A program made the translations under genes and the position numbers. From positions 992,001 through 1,056,000 of the forward strand of contig NZ_CP139979.1 in the NCBI RefSeq assembly GCF_034424525.1: 64,000 bases of DNA, given 5' to 3'. Below the pieces are notes generated by a model that had not been told where the DNA came from, searched no databases, and saw only the letters and a program-made list of their open reading frames with translations. This DNA comes from Sphingobium yanoikuyae. Lineage in GTDB: Bacteria > Pseudomonadota > Alphaproteobacteria > Sphingomonadales > Sphingomonadaceae. Positions 54,794 through 63,794 of the stretch are shown one piece after another (within the stretch, counting starts at the first letter, position 1; every line of letters starts with the position of its first letter).

Positions 54794-55657
54794 TCAATGT
54801 GCTGATGGATAGGCCGCAAGGCTGCCTTTGACGAAACGGTCGAGACCCACGAGCTGCTCTACCAACGGATCGAGAAGATCGAGTGGCCAGGAGTTCGGGC
54901 CGTCCGACAGCGCCTTGGTCGGATCGGGATGCGTCTCAATGAATAGGCCCGCGACGCCTGCCGCCACCGCCCCCCGACACAGCAGCGGCACATATCGGCG
55001 CTCACCGCCCGATCGGTTCCCAAGGCTCCCGGGTGCTTGCACGCTATGACTGGCGTCGAACACGACTGGTGCGCCCGTGTCACCCATGACGGAAAGGCTC
55101 CGCAGATCGGTGACCAGATTGTTGTAGCCGAAGCTGGCGCCACGTTCGCAGAGGAGAAACGAGTTCGGATCCTGGCCGGCTGCAACGGCCGCAGATCGCG
55201 CTTTATCGAGCACGTGCGCCATATCTCCGGGGGCCATGAACTGCCCTTTTTTGAGATTGACGACCCGGCCTGAGCGCGCAACCGCGTCGATCAGGTCGCT
55301 CTGGCGCGCAAGTAGCGCGGGCGTCTGCAGTATATCGACGACCTCAGCCACTGACTTGACCTGAGCGGGATCGTGAACATCCGTCAGAACGGGCAATCCC
55401 GTCTTCTCGGCGACCAAGCGGAGAATTTCGAGGCCGTCATCAAGTCCTGGACCTCGATAGGATGTCAGTGAAGTCCGATTTGCCTTGTCGAACGAGCCCT
55501 TGAAGATGATCAGGATGTCATGCCGGAAAGCGATCTGCGATAACCGCTCCGCGACACGCAACGACAATTCCAGGGACTCCAGCACACAAGGGCCGGCGAT
55601 CAGGAAGAGGGGGCTTTCCTGCCCAATCTGCCTGTCGCGAAACATCATGGACGACAT
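54794..55657 (-). CDS. kdsA: Kdo-8-phosphate synthase KdsA
   Basis: About 287 residues (ATG 55657; ATG 55648 also possible). Conserved blocks: LIAGPCVLES, FKGSFDKANRTS, PVLTDVHD, ILQTPALLARQSDL, NLKKGQFMAPGDM, LLCERGASFGYNNLVTDLRS and FDASHSVQ. It condenses arabinose-5-P with PEP. The Cys in GPCVLES fits either metal-dependent or independent forms. This looks like a capsule-dedicated copy. Confidence 0.93.
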   Translation of the reverse strand: MSSMMFRDRQIGQESPLFLIAGPCVLESLELSLRVAERLSQIAFRHDILIIFKGSFDKANRTSLTSYRGPGLDDGLEILRLVAEKTGLPVLTDVHDPAQVKSVAEVVDILQTPALLARQSDLIDAVARSGRVVNLKKGQFMAPGDMAHVLDKARSAAVAAGQDPNSFLLCERGASFGYNNLVTDLRSLSVMGDTGAPVVFDASHSVQAPGSLGNRSGGERRYVPLLCRGAVAAGVAGLFIETHPDPTKALSDGPNSWPLDLLDPLVEQLVGLDRFVKGSLAAYPSAH

Positions 55658-55670
55658 TTGGCCAACCCCA

Positions 55671-56459
55671 TCACGCGATACCACGCAACGCGAGAGCCTG
55701 CTCGACGATGTAAATGTCGCCGGGGTTGTTGACCTCCCAGAGACCACCAGCTGGCTCGCTGATCTCTACCATTCGCATCGGGATGCGTTCATCCAGAAAA
55801 CGAAGTTGCTCCAGTCCCTCGGCTGCTTCGAGCGGAGCGGGGGGCAGGGCTGCATAGTGTAAGAGCGCACGGCGGCGATAGGCATACAGGCCAAGGTGGA
55901 GAAAAATCGGACATTCAACGCTACCGCCGCCATAAGGCAGCAGCCGCTTGGAGAAGTATAACGCATCTCCAGCCCCATCCGTGACGACGGTCGTGCCGCC
56001 AATGCGGCCTGCTGCTTCGTCTGCGCGCAGCCGGGTCACCGTGTCAGAGCCACATCGCGTCATGGCGGTGGCGACCATGACAGTGGGGTCAGTGCTCATT
56101 TCTGAAATGAGGGCAGCGATGGCGCTAGGTGGCGTGAGGGGCGCATCTCCCTGCAGGTTGACGATGACGTCGGCGTCAACGGCACCATCCTCAATCGCTG
56201 CAGCGCAGCGCTCAGTGCCATTCAAACACAGAGAGGACGTGATGGTTGAACGGGCTCCAGCTGAGCGGGCAGCGTCCGCAATCCGGGAGTCGTCGGTTGC
56301 TACAACGACCTCAATTGTAGGGCAGACGGCCAAGGCAGCATTGACAGTGCGCTCCAACAGCGATCGTTCAGTCCCAGAGGCTCCCTTAAGCTGCGCAAAC
56401 GGCTTTCCCGGAAACCGCGAGGATTCATAGCGGGCAGGGATGACGATGGTAACGCGCAT
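55671..56459 (-). CDS. kpsU: CMP-Kdo synthetase KpsU
   Basis: A 262-residue cytidylyltransferase from ATG 56459, directly after the kpsF stop. Motifs: VIPARYESSRFPGKP, VVVATDDSRIADAA, NGTERCA, VNLQGDAPL, and HLGLYAYRRRAL. It activates Kdo with CTP for KpsC and KpsS. KpsU is the capsule-locus paralogue of KdsB. Confidence 0.9.
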   Translation of the reverse strand: MRVTIVIPARYESSRFPGKPFAQLKGASGTERSLLERTVNAALAVCPTIEVVVATDDSRIADAARSAGARSTITSSLCLNGTERCAAAIEDGAVDADVIVNLQGDAPLTPPSAIAALISEMSTDPTVMVATAMTRCGSDTVTRLRADEAAGRIGGTTVVTDGAGDALYFSKRLLPYGGGSVECPIFLHLGLYAYRRRALLHYAALPPAPLEAAEGLEQLRFLDERIPMRMVEISEPAGGLWEVNNPGDIYIVEQALALRGIA

Positions 56460-56460
56460 A

Positions 56461-57465
56461 TCAACCGATCTCGAGACGGAGCAGATCATGGATGTGAACG
56501 AGACCGATAATCCGCCGCTCATCCTCGGCATCCATCACTAACAGTGACGTGATGCGGGCGTCTGAGAGCATCTCCAGCGCGTCTCGCGCTAGCATGCCTC
56601 CGAAAAGCACATGGGGATTACGTGTCATGACATCGCGTGCGACTGCTCCTCGGAGCGAATGAGCATGCCGCCTGAGATCTCCGTCGGTAATGACGCCCTC
56701 AAGATGTCCTTTTTCATCGACAACTGCGGCGACGCCAAAACCACCTTCGTTCATTGTGGCGACGACGGTCTGCATGCAAACGTCGGTTGCCACGATGGGC
56801 AATTGCTCTCCCCGATGCATAAAGCTTTCTACCGTCACAAGGTCGAGACCAAGCCGGCCTCCGGGATGAAAGCTATGCAACGTTGCGGCTGTAACGCCCT
56901 TCAACCGCATCAGAGTAATCGCGAGTGCATCACCCAGAGCGAGCATCATCGTTGTGGATGTCGTCGGAGAGCTCTGGTGAGGACAAGCCTCCGCCTTGTT
57001 GGGGAGAAACAGGCAAGTCTCGGCCGCTTCGGCAAGGCGCGAACCGCGGGCCGACGTAATCGCAACAATCGGAATATTCATATGATCCGCGCGCAAGAGG
57101 ATCGTACCCAATTCGCGAGTGCTGCCGGAATTGGAAAGGATCAGAAGCGTATCGGCTTCGTGCAATGCGCCCAGGTCGCCATGCACCGCCTCGCTTGCGT
57201 GGAGGAAGATCGCTGGGGAGCCGGTGGCGGAAAGCGTCGCAGCGATCTTTCGCGCGATATGGCCGGATTTACCAAGCCCGCAGACACAGATACGTCCCTT
57301 GGTCTGCTGAAGTGTCGCGATGGCGTGGCCGAAGGACTGGTCGAGCTCGTTTCCCAAGGCCCAGAGCGCTTCCGCCTCCGTTGCGATGACGTTTCGGCCC
57401 AGCGCCACGAGCCGTTCCGGGCCTGAAGAGTAGGCTAGGCTGGGGAACGACGTGCAATCAGACAT
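56461..57465 (-). CDS. kpsF: Arabinose-5-phosphate isomerase KpsF
   Basis: A 334-residue protein from ATG 57465 (AAGGAA 8 bases upstream). A SIS domain (VCGLGKSGHIARKIAATLSATG, LHASEAVHGDLG, ILSNSGSTREL) is followed by two CBS domains. It converts ribulose-5-P to arabinose-5-P, the first step toward Kdo. The next enzymes (KdsA, KpsU) follow in order; the Kdo-8-P phosphatase KdsC is missing here. First gene of the precursor operon. Confidence 0.92.
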   Translation of the reverse strand: MSDCTSFPSLAYSSGPERLVALGRNVIATEAEALWALGNELDQSFGHAIATLQQTKGRICVCGLGKSGHIARKIAATLSATGSPAIFLHASEAVHGDLGALHEADTLLILSNSGSTRELGTILLRADHMNIPIVAITSARGSRLAEAAETCLFLPNKAEACPHQSSPTTSTTMMLALGDALAITLMRLKGVTAATLHSFHPGGRLGLDLVTVESFMHRGEQLPIVATDVCMQTVVATMNEGGFGVAAVVDEKGHLEGVITDGDLRRHAHSLRGAVARDVMTRNPHVLFGGMLARDALEMLSDARITSLLVMDAEDERRIIGLVHIHDLLRLEIG

Positions 57466-57981
57466 GGATGCTGTTCCTTCGGCAACTTTGCCGTTCACGC
57501 CTATCCGGGGGGCTGCAAGCCAACAATTACGGCTTTCCGCAGTTTTGGACGGCCGCCGTCTTCGAAAGTGCCTTCAGCGACATTTCGCAATTCACGACGA
57601 GGCGGCTTCATTCCCCTGGTGAGACCAGTGGCCTGCAATCATCTCGCGAGGCCGTTCCTGAAGGAAAATAGGCCGATATTGCTGCGATTGCCGGGCGTGG
57701 GCACGAGGATTCCGCGAGAACGGACTCAATTGGCAGCAAAAAGTTTCTACGGCCATTGCCAGAATGACCGGCTCAAAGTGTCTAACGAGGTATGGTTGCA
57801 TCATTTGTTTGCAGAAATGTGACTCCCGTTCCGTGCGTAAAGGCAAGGACGCCTGTGTGTCAGTGTGGTTCGCGACCGCCTGGGCCGCATACCATGGCAT
57901 TGGCCATGGACGAGCGACCCCGGCTTTGGATTCACGCGCGCGGCCGGATTGAGGAGTCCCGTTCCAGCAAGGAGGAATCCT
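57466..57981. other. Divergent region between kpsF and the LuxR-type gene
   Basis: About 515 bases without a supported gene. It must hold promoters for both directions and contains the 18-bp inverted repeat listed next. Short frames on both strands lack ribosome sites. Confidence 0.45.
57892..57909. promoter_or_regulatory. 18-bp inverted repeat upstream of LuxR-type gene
   Basis: CCATGGC and GCCATGG are separated by 4 bases (ATTG), 72 bases before the GTG start. Size and symmetry are those of a lux-box-like site, though the sequence differs from the classical box. Confidence 0.35.
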
Positions 57982-58725
57982 GTGTTTATTGGACCTCACC
58001 TGCGCGACATTCTCTCACAGATTCTCAAGGCGACGTCATTCGATTCACTTTGCGAAAGCCTGGCTCGCGGTGCGAAGCAAATGGGCTTCGATCATGTGGC
58101 GCTGGTTCAGCACGGGAATCTGCCGCGCCTCGCCGAACGTGCCTTGGTGGTGACGAACTACCCTGCCGAATTCATAAACTCCTACATCGAGAATCATCAC
58201 TATGTGTTCGATCCCGTCTACGAAGTCAGCGAGCTGCTTGATCGACCTTTTTCGTGGGATGAAATACCAGCGATAGTTTCCCTACGCGAACCGCAACTGG
58301 CGCTCTTCGGAGCGGCGCGGGTCCATGGTCTTTCGCATGGCGTGACGGTGCCTCTGCATGTTCCGGGAGAACCGCGCGCGTCCTGTACCTTCGCAGCCTC
58401 CCGGGTCGTTGAGGCAACACCCGACCTTCTGGCTGCACTTCATGTCATCGCTTCTTTCGGGTTCAACATGGCCCTGCGCCTGTATCAGCCCGCACGGCGG
58501 AATGCTGGCCCCAAGCTCACCCGTCGGGAGGCTGAATGCACGACACTCGTCGCGCTCGGCAAGACCGATTGGGAAATCGGCAAGATCCTTGGTCTTGGTG
58601 GAGCCACGGTCAAATATTTCATATCGGTCGCTATGCAACGTTACGGCGTTTATAAACGGTCGGCTCTCGTCGCCCGAGCCTTAATGGATGGGCAGATACT
58701 AAGAGAAGTGAACGACAGCGAATAA
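57982..58725 (+). CDS. LuxR-type regulator with autoinducer-binding domain
   Basis: A 247-residue protein. The GTG at 57982 follows AAGGAGG by 6 bases, better than the upstream frame to 57865. The N-terminal part resembles the autoinducer-binding domain (FDHVALVQHG, FINSYIENHHYVFDPVYE, FSWDEIP, HGLSHGVTVPLH), with the Tyr-Phe-Asp-Pro pattern in the ligand pocket. The C-terminal GerE helix-turn-helix reads LTRREAECTTLVALGKTDWEIGKILGLGGATVKYFISVAMQRYGV. No luxI gene is in the window, so it may be a solo. It may control the neighbouring capsule operon. Confidence 0.85.
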   Translation: MFIGPHLRDILSQILKATSFDSLCESLARGAKQMGFDHVALVQHGNLPRLAERALVVTNYPAEFINSYIENHHYVFDPVYEVSELLDRPFSWDEIPAIVSLREPQLALFGAARVHGLSHGVTVPLHVPGEPRASCTFAASRVVEATPDLLAALHVIASFGFNMALRLYQPARRNAGPKLTRREAECTTLVALGKTDWEIGKILGLGGATVKYFISVAMQRYGVYKRSALVARALMDGQILREVNDSE

Positions 58726-58884
58726 CCTCACGGCGACGATTAGCAGGTTCGACAATCGCGAGGTGCCGCCCGACCGTCTTAGAGCGATTGCTTTGCCTCT
58801 TCGCAGAGGGGTTTGGTTGAGGAAGCGTAGCGCGAGGAGGGGGAGGGGGTATCGGCGCTGCCGGCAGCCTCATCGCTGAGCGAT

Positions 58885-59619
58885 CTATTTGCCAGTGATG
58901 TTGACGCCAATGCGCTCCGCCAGCTTGATGATGTCTGCGTAGGTCGCTGCGTCGTTGACGATATCCACCGCCGATGCGTGTGCAGATAGCGGGGCCGTCC
59001 CGGTCCGGTCACCGAACAGCATGATGGCCAGCGATCGATCGTCCTGGCGCGATACCCAGCACAGACCCTGCACATCAGGGCATTGCGCGTGGATCGCCTC
59101 TGCCCATTTGCGGGTTTGGGGATAGACGTCTTTTTCGGTTTCAATCAGCTCACCGCGCTTGATCCCGAGATTTCGCAAAGCCGTGCTGCTGAGATCGACG
59201 AGTAGCAGATCGGTCGTCGCGAGCACTTGGGAATAATGGTGCCCCCTGAGCTTGCGCTTCGCGAGAGACTTGAGCCCGGGCGCGAAGGGTACGTCATGAA
59301 AGACGGATTCCATCCCCGCGCAGTCGAAGGTTTCGCCGCCATAGATGGTCGGGATCGAATTGCCCTTGGCATCGCAGATGGGGCTGAAGCGCGCATTACC
59401 ATCCGGCCCCGGATTGAACTCCTCTCCCCGAAAACGGTCCTGATGAATGCGGTGGATCAGCCGCGTCTTTGGCCAGGTGGTCGTGCAGATGAGCTTGGCG
59501 AGATCGGTAGGAGGCGTCGGGATGATGACGCCCGTGCTTGCCGCGGTTGGAATCACCGGCGCTGGAGCGAGCGGGGCAGGGCTAGGCGTCGGGGTGATGG
59601 TGCCCTTTTTCCTAACCAT
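58885..59619 (-). CDS. RES-domain toxin
   Basis: A 244-residue protein from ATG 59619, overlapping the antitoxin end by 8 bases. A Pro/Thr-rich start precedes the RES domain: RIHQDRFRGEEFNPG (Arg), ARFSPI, IPTIYGGETFDCAGMESVFHDV (Glu), and the later DLLLVDLSS strand (Ser). RES toxins consume NAD+. Its partner has the matching Xre/ParS toxin-binding domain. Confidence 0.87.
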   Translation of the reverse strand: MVRKKGTITPTPSPAPLAPAPVIPTAASTGVIIPTPPTDLAKLICTTTWPKTRLIHRIHQDRFRGEEFNPGPDGNARFSPICDAKGNSIPTIYGGETFDCAGMESVFHDVPFAPGLKSLAKRKLRGHHYSQVLATTDLLLVDLSSTALRNLGIKRGELIETEKDVYPQTRKWAEAIHAQCPDVQGLCWVSRQDDRSLAIMLFGDRTGTAPLSAHASAVDIVNDAATYADIIKLAERIGVNITGK

Positions 59620-60295
59620 GCAGGACGCCGTCGATCTCGTCTTGAGCGGCTGCCAGCACGCGATCAGGATCACTCTTAAGCATATCCATTGGCCGGACGC
59701 CGCCCAGGAAGCTGTTCACCGAAGCGAACCAGATAGCGATGTCCCAGTCCTCGAGATCGTTTCCGAAACGCTTGAGAATGGGCGCGAGTCCCTTCAGCGG
59801 ACGGTATCTGGCGTCGGCGTCAAGCGCATATCCAGGATAATAGTCATTCCCCTGCTGGCGGACGGCGAAAATCTTTCCATCGCGCTTCCACTTGTTGGGC
59901 TGGGCACTGGCGTTCTGGCCACTGAATCCCGCAAGTTCGGAGAGCTGCGCGGCGGTTAGCCACTCGGCCGACATGAGCACCTCTGTCCGTGCCTCGGCGT
60001 TCATTCTGGCCTCTGCGACAAGATGCTGTGGAGGCGGAACTTGCGGAACGAGCGCGTCGACGAGTTTGTCGAGCGTTTCCTGATCACGGCGGGCAAGACG
60101 CGCGAGAATGAGCGGGGTGATAAGAGTGACGGCCTGAGCGAGCGCCTGCCGAAGCTTCGGAGTTCCATGCTCCAGCGCCAGCGCGACGACTTGATCGTCG
60201 TCGGCCGACCGAAGCTTCTTGCGAACCTCGGCTGCCGTGCCGGATAGAGTCTCGAACGCAACAGCGCCTGGCTCATCGGGATAAATCGTTGCCAT
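59612..60295 (-). CDS. Xre/MbcA/ParS-type antitoxin of RES toxin
   Basis: A 227-residue protein from ATG 60295. The middle carries a helix-turn-helix-like region (LTAAQLSELAGFSGQNASAQPNKWKRDGKIF). The C-terminal part matches the toxin-binding domain: LKGLAPILKRFGNDLEDWDIAIWFASVNSFLGGVRPMDML. It is longer than most partners of RES toxins, with an added N-terminal helical part. It should neutralise the RES toxin and control the operon. Confidence 0.82.
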   Translation of the reverse strand: MATIYPDEPGAVAFETLSGTAAEVRKKLRSADDDQVVALALEHGTPKLRQALAQAVTLITPLILARLARRDQETLDKLVDALVPQVPPPQHLVAEARMNAEARTEVLMSAEWLTAAQLSELAGFSGQNASAQPNKWKRDGKIFAVRQQGNDYYPGYALDADARYRPLKGLAPILKRFGNDLEDWDIAIWFASVNSFLGGVRPMDMLKSDPDRVLAAAQDEIDGVLHG

Positions 60296-60308
60296 GAATC
60301 GATCCAAT

Positions 60309-60342
60309 CGGATATGTCGGATACGGATATAGCGTAATATCC
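60309..60342. promoter_or_regulatory. CGGATA repeats at RES/Xre promoter
   Basis: CGGATAT at 60309-60315, CGGATAC at 60318-60324, CGGATAT at 60324-60330 and an inverted TATCC at 60338-60342. They lie just upstream of the antitoxin start, where autoregulation would act. The rest of 60343-60670 has no supported gene. Confidence 0.5.
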
Positions 60343-60670
60343 TAAATAATCAATATCGGCCACCCACCTCGTCTGTTGCAGGGGCAGAGGTTGTCGATCG
60401 GAATCGCACTGGTGGCCGAAGCGGCCATGACCGAGGTCGAGGCGCAACAGCGAAACTTGGGCAATGCCATGTCTCTGAAAACATAGCCTGGACTGAGAGC
60501 TTTCCGGACTGTCTTGCTGGACGCAACGAAAGCGGCTCCCAACGGATCGCATGGGACAATGTAGGCTTGGTGGTTTTATGCGCCTGGAGCTTGCCAATTT
60601 TCGTTTTTCGCGTGTCCCTATGATAGAGGGGGCGCGTGCGTTCCTTCCGTTGGATGGAGGGAATTCCGAA

Positions 60671-61720
60671 GTGTCGCTGGGATCTAGACTGAAAAACCGC
60701 ATTCTAAAGCGGTTGCTTGATCTGGTGACAGACGATGCTCAGCCGAATCTCAATGCGCTCAACGATATTGTGAAGAACGTCCGCATACTCGAACTGAATA
60801 TGAAGGCGTTCGGCTATGATCTAGGCCGGAAAATGGCTGCGGCATTGCCCGTTAACGCCGAAACGCAAGCTCACTTCGTTGGCCTTGATTCGAAAGCATC
60901 GACGCAAAGCGACATTGAAAGCCAGTGGGTTGCCCATTGGGCGGCACAACTCAAAACGGCCATCGTCTATCACCGAAAGCTCTGGGAACTGACGTATGTT
61001 CTCCAAGCGATCTATGAGAACGGCCACATGACGAGCGGGAAGCGCGGACTCGGCTTTGGCTGCGGCGCGGAACCGATACCTAGCTATCTGGCCGCACAGG
61101 GTGTTCAGGTCACAGCGAGCGATGAGGCAGCCGCCAGCGCGGAGGCTGCCGGTTGGGCCAGCAGCAACCAACATCTCGGTTCTTCGCCAATCCCGTTTCA
61201 ATCGCACCTGATCGACAAGGAGACGTTCGAACAGTTTGTCTCCATTCGAACAGTGGATATGAATAATATTCCAGGCGATCTTCGAGGTTATGATTTTTGC
61301 TGGTCGATTTGTGCACTTGAGCATCTTGGGTCTATAGATGCCGGGTTGCGCTTCATTGAAAATTCGCTCGATACTTTATCGCCGGGTGGATTGGCTATCC
61401 ATACGCTCGAAATGAACGTCGAGAATGATGGGCCGACAATAGATAACTGGCTGACAGTGCTTTATCAAAAAAAGCATATCGAGAAATTCGCCAGACATAT
61501 GGCGGAAAAGGGCCACGAAGTTGCGCCACTAAATTTCGACTTTGGCGAACACCCGATGGATCAGTTTATTGATCTACCGCCGTGGCACTATGATCCTAAA
61601 ACCGATCATGCCAAGAAATTAGGCGATCCCATCCATTTAAAGATCGCAATAGATGGATTTATAAGCACTTCATTTGGGATAATTATCAGAAAGTCGGCGA
61701 ATGGAAATTTAACGGATTAA
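60671..61720 (+). CDS. Methyltransferase-like protein
   Basis: About 349 residues if GTG 60671 is used (GGAGGG 9 bases upstream); ATG 60620 or 60578 would add residues without a good ribosome site. The SAM-site region GKRGLGFGCGAEPIPSYLAAQGVQVTASD and the later DFCWSICALEHLGSIDAGLRFIENSLDTLSPGGLAIHTLE fit a class I methyltransferase. The N-terminal 110 residues are helical. The substrate is unknown. The neighbour downstream encodes a secreted lectin. Confidence 0.7.
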   Translation: MSLGSRLKNRILKRLLDLVTDDAQPNLNALNDIVKNVRILELNMKAFGYDLGRKMAAALPVNAETQAHFVGLDSKASTQSDIESQWVAHWAAQLKTAIVYHRKLWELTYVLQAIYENGHMTSGKRGLGFGCGAEPIPSYLAAQGVQVTASDEAAASAEAAGWASSNQHLGSSPIPFQSHLIDKETFEQFVSIRTVDMNNIPGDLRGYDFCWSICALEHLGSIDAGLRFIENSLDTLSPGGLAIHTLEMNVENDGPTIDNWLTVLYQKKHIEKFARHMAEKGHEVAPLNFDFGEHPMDQFIDLPPWHYDPKTDHAKKLGDPIHLKIAIDGFISTSFGIIIRKSANGNLTD

Positions 61721-61738
61721 TGGGAATAGGAGGTCTCA

Positions 61739-63148
61739 ATGAGAAACTACTTTATTCCGCTAGCGGCCGTATTGCTTTCAATACTAAATTTTTCGTCCGC
61801 TCATGCTCAAGCACACCCCGAGCTATACGACTATCTAACGCAGGATGTTTGCTTGAATTCGTCTGGCGCAGTTGTCGCGGGCGATCCTGCGACATGCCCG
61901 AACCGGCGCAACATCGGCCTTTACGAAAACTCGCCCTATATTGTTACAGACTTCGATAGCGTTACGGGGGCAACGTATTCGGCCACAAACTCATTCCCTG
62001 TTCTGGGAACCGATGGCTACACCCGAATCATGGTTTCGAAGAACCTTCAGGGAGGGTTTAACTCGAACTTCCAATTCAGCTTTTCCGAAGCCCGTGACGG
62101 TTACGACTTGATTGACGTGACATTCACTACCAGCGCGTCCTTCATCCGCACATCGGATGGCGGCTGCTACGATCAGATTTGGTCAAGATCAGCGAGCTAT
62201 TCCACGCCGGGCGCCCGTGCGGGCGGTTGGAGATTGTTCCCCCTTCCTTCGGCACCGAGTTCATGGCCGCAAACAAATTCGGCTACCCATGCCACATACC
62301 ATATTCAACTTACCCCCAATCGCCCTGGTTGCGTGAGTGGAAGCTCAATAGGCCGAACCTATTGGAATGCACCTGCTCAATATCAATTTGAGACGGGAAA
62401 GCTGCTCACTGCGATTCGGTCCGATCACTTTGCGGCCGAAAATCTGTCCCAGCAGAACAACGCGCTGGAACGCTACTACTTCACCAAAGAGTATGGCTAC
62501 ACCCGTTGGGAGGCGTGGATTCCTCGCAGTCGTTGCTATCAGGAGCGCGGGACTACGGCTCCGATCTGCCATCCTGAATCGACAAACTACCCCTTGCAGT
62601 CCCGTTGCAAGGTCATGAACGTCTCTTCCACAGGCCATCCCGGCCTTGATAGGTGGGGCAATCAGGATTGGGTCAGGGTCGATTGCCGCGACCAGACCAA
62701 CTACGTTGCGCTGAACACGCCGCAGATCATGCTCGATACCGTCATGGCGCAGACCAATGGTGTCGTTGATATCAACTTCCATCAGCTCAATGAGAGCCTT
62801 GCAACCTACGCCGCGCCGGGGACGACGCTGCTTTCCAATCAGTCCATTATGTCACCGGATGGGCGGTTCACATTCAGAGCGCAATCAGACTTTAACGTGG
62901 TCCAATACATGAATGCCACGCCGCTATGGGCATCGAACACGGCCGGCGCGAGCGTCATGGGGCGGCTGGCTTTTCAGACGGACGGCAATCTCGTTCTCTA
63001 CAACAACGTCAATGTTCCCTATTGGTCGAGCGCATCGCCCGGTTTTCCGAATGCGGCTCTCTACGTGAAGAACGATGGAAACGTCGTGATGCTCTCCAAT
63101 AGGGCGCGCGGGGCGCTTCTATGGAGCACAAACACATGCTGTCATTAA
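61739..63148 (+). CDS. Secreted protein with C-terminal bulb-type lectin domain
   Basis: A 469-residue protein with signal peptide (FIPLAAVLLSILNFSSAHAQ) and GGAGG upstream. About 330 residues without a recognised family, rich in Ser, Tyr, Trp and Cys, precede a B_lectin domain (residues about 360-465). Mannose-binding motifs appear as QSDFNVVQY and QTDGNLVLY; the third, KNDGNVVML, has lost its Tyr. It is exported and probably binds mannose-containing glycans. A GDP-mannose operon lies 8 kb away. Confidence 0.75.
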   Translation: MRNYFIPLAAVLLSILNFSSAHAQAHPELYDYLTQDVCLNSSGAVVAGDPATCPNRRNIGLYENSPYIVTDFDSVTGATYSATNSFPVLGTDGYTRIMVSKNLQGGFNSNFQFSFSEARDGYDLIDVTFTTSASFIRTSDGGCYDQIWSRSASYSTPGARAGGWRLFPLPSAPSSWPQTNSATHATYHIQLTPNRPGCVSGSSIGRTYWNAPAQYQFETGKLLTAIRSDHFAAENLSQQNNALERYYFTKEYGYTRWEAWIPRSRCYQERGTTAPICHPESTNYPLQSRCKVMNVSSTGHPGLDRWGNQDWVRVDCRDQTNYVALNTPQIMLDTVMAQTNGVVDINFHQLNESLATYAAPGTTLLSNQSIMSPDGRFTFRAQSDFNVVQYMNATPLWASNTAGASVMGRLAFQTDGNLVLYNNVNVPYWSSASPGFPNAALYVKNDGNVVMLSNRARGALLWSTNTCCH

Positions 63149-63206
63149 TCGTCAGTGTTCGGCATGCATGTGTATCTGATGCCGCCGGTCCGGAGGTGAA
63201 GGTTAG

Positions 63207-63791
63207 ATGCTGATGTCCGGCTATGCACGACTGGCCAGACCAGCGAAGAAGTTAGGTCAGGGTTCGATGCCATATTTGCCGCTGATTACTACACTGATCG
63301 GCCCGTTAGTCGGGATATGGCTGGGCGTCGTCCTGACCGAACGAAAGACCTATCGCGAACGGGCGTGGGAACTGAAAGCCCGTGCCTATTCCGCGATATT
63401 CGAAGCGCTGGAAAAGATGCGCCGATCCTATGAACGTTCTTACAATGCAGAAGTCAGGGGCCGGGAGCGTGACGAGGCGGAGGAAGAAGCGGACAATCAC
63501 GAGTTCCGCTCGACGAGGGACCAGCTTTTCATCCTGATCGCCAGCGAGAGCTGGATTCTGCCCGATGAGGTGAGCCACCAGATCACGAGCCTCGAAAAGC
63601 AGCTATCGATTCGGCACGATAGCTATTTTGAAGACGTTGATGATGGACGTATCGCCGTTCGCGATACCGCTGCAAGGTTGAGGCATTTTGCACGCCGCGA
63701 CATGGCGACCCTGCCTCGATCCTGGCGCCCACGGCTCTTCTCGAGGGAAGGAAGGGGCGATCAGGCCACGCTGCCTGGGAAGCATTCGTAG
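63207..63791 (+). CDS. Membrane-anchored coiled-coil protein of unknown function
   Basis: Up to 194 residues (ATG 63207 with AAGG; 63213 and 63267 are alternatives). One membrane helix (LPLITTLIGPLVGIWLGVVLTE) is followed by a charged helical part (KMRRSYERSYNAEVRGRERDEAEEEAD) and a basic tail. I do not recognise a family. It ends 3 bases before the next gene, so they are probably expressed together. Confidence 0.6.
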   Translation: MLMSGYARLARPAKKLGQGSMPYLPLITTLIGPLVGIWLGVVLTERKTYRERAWELKARAYSAIFEALEKMRRSYERSYNAEVRGRERDEAEEEADNHEFRSTRDQLFILIASESWILPDEVSHQITSLEKQLSIRHDSYFEDVDDGRIAVRDTAARLRHFARRDMATLPRSWRPRLFSREGRGDQATLPGKHS

Positions 63792-63794
63792 ATC

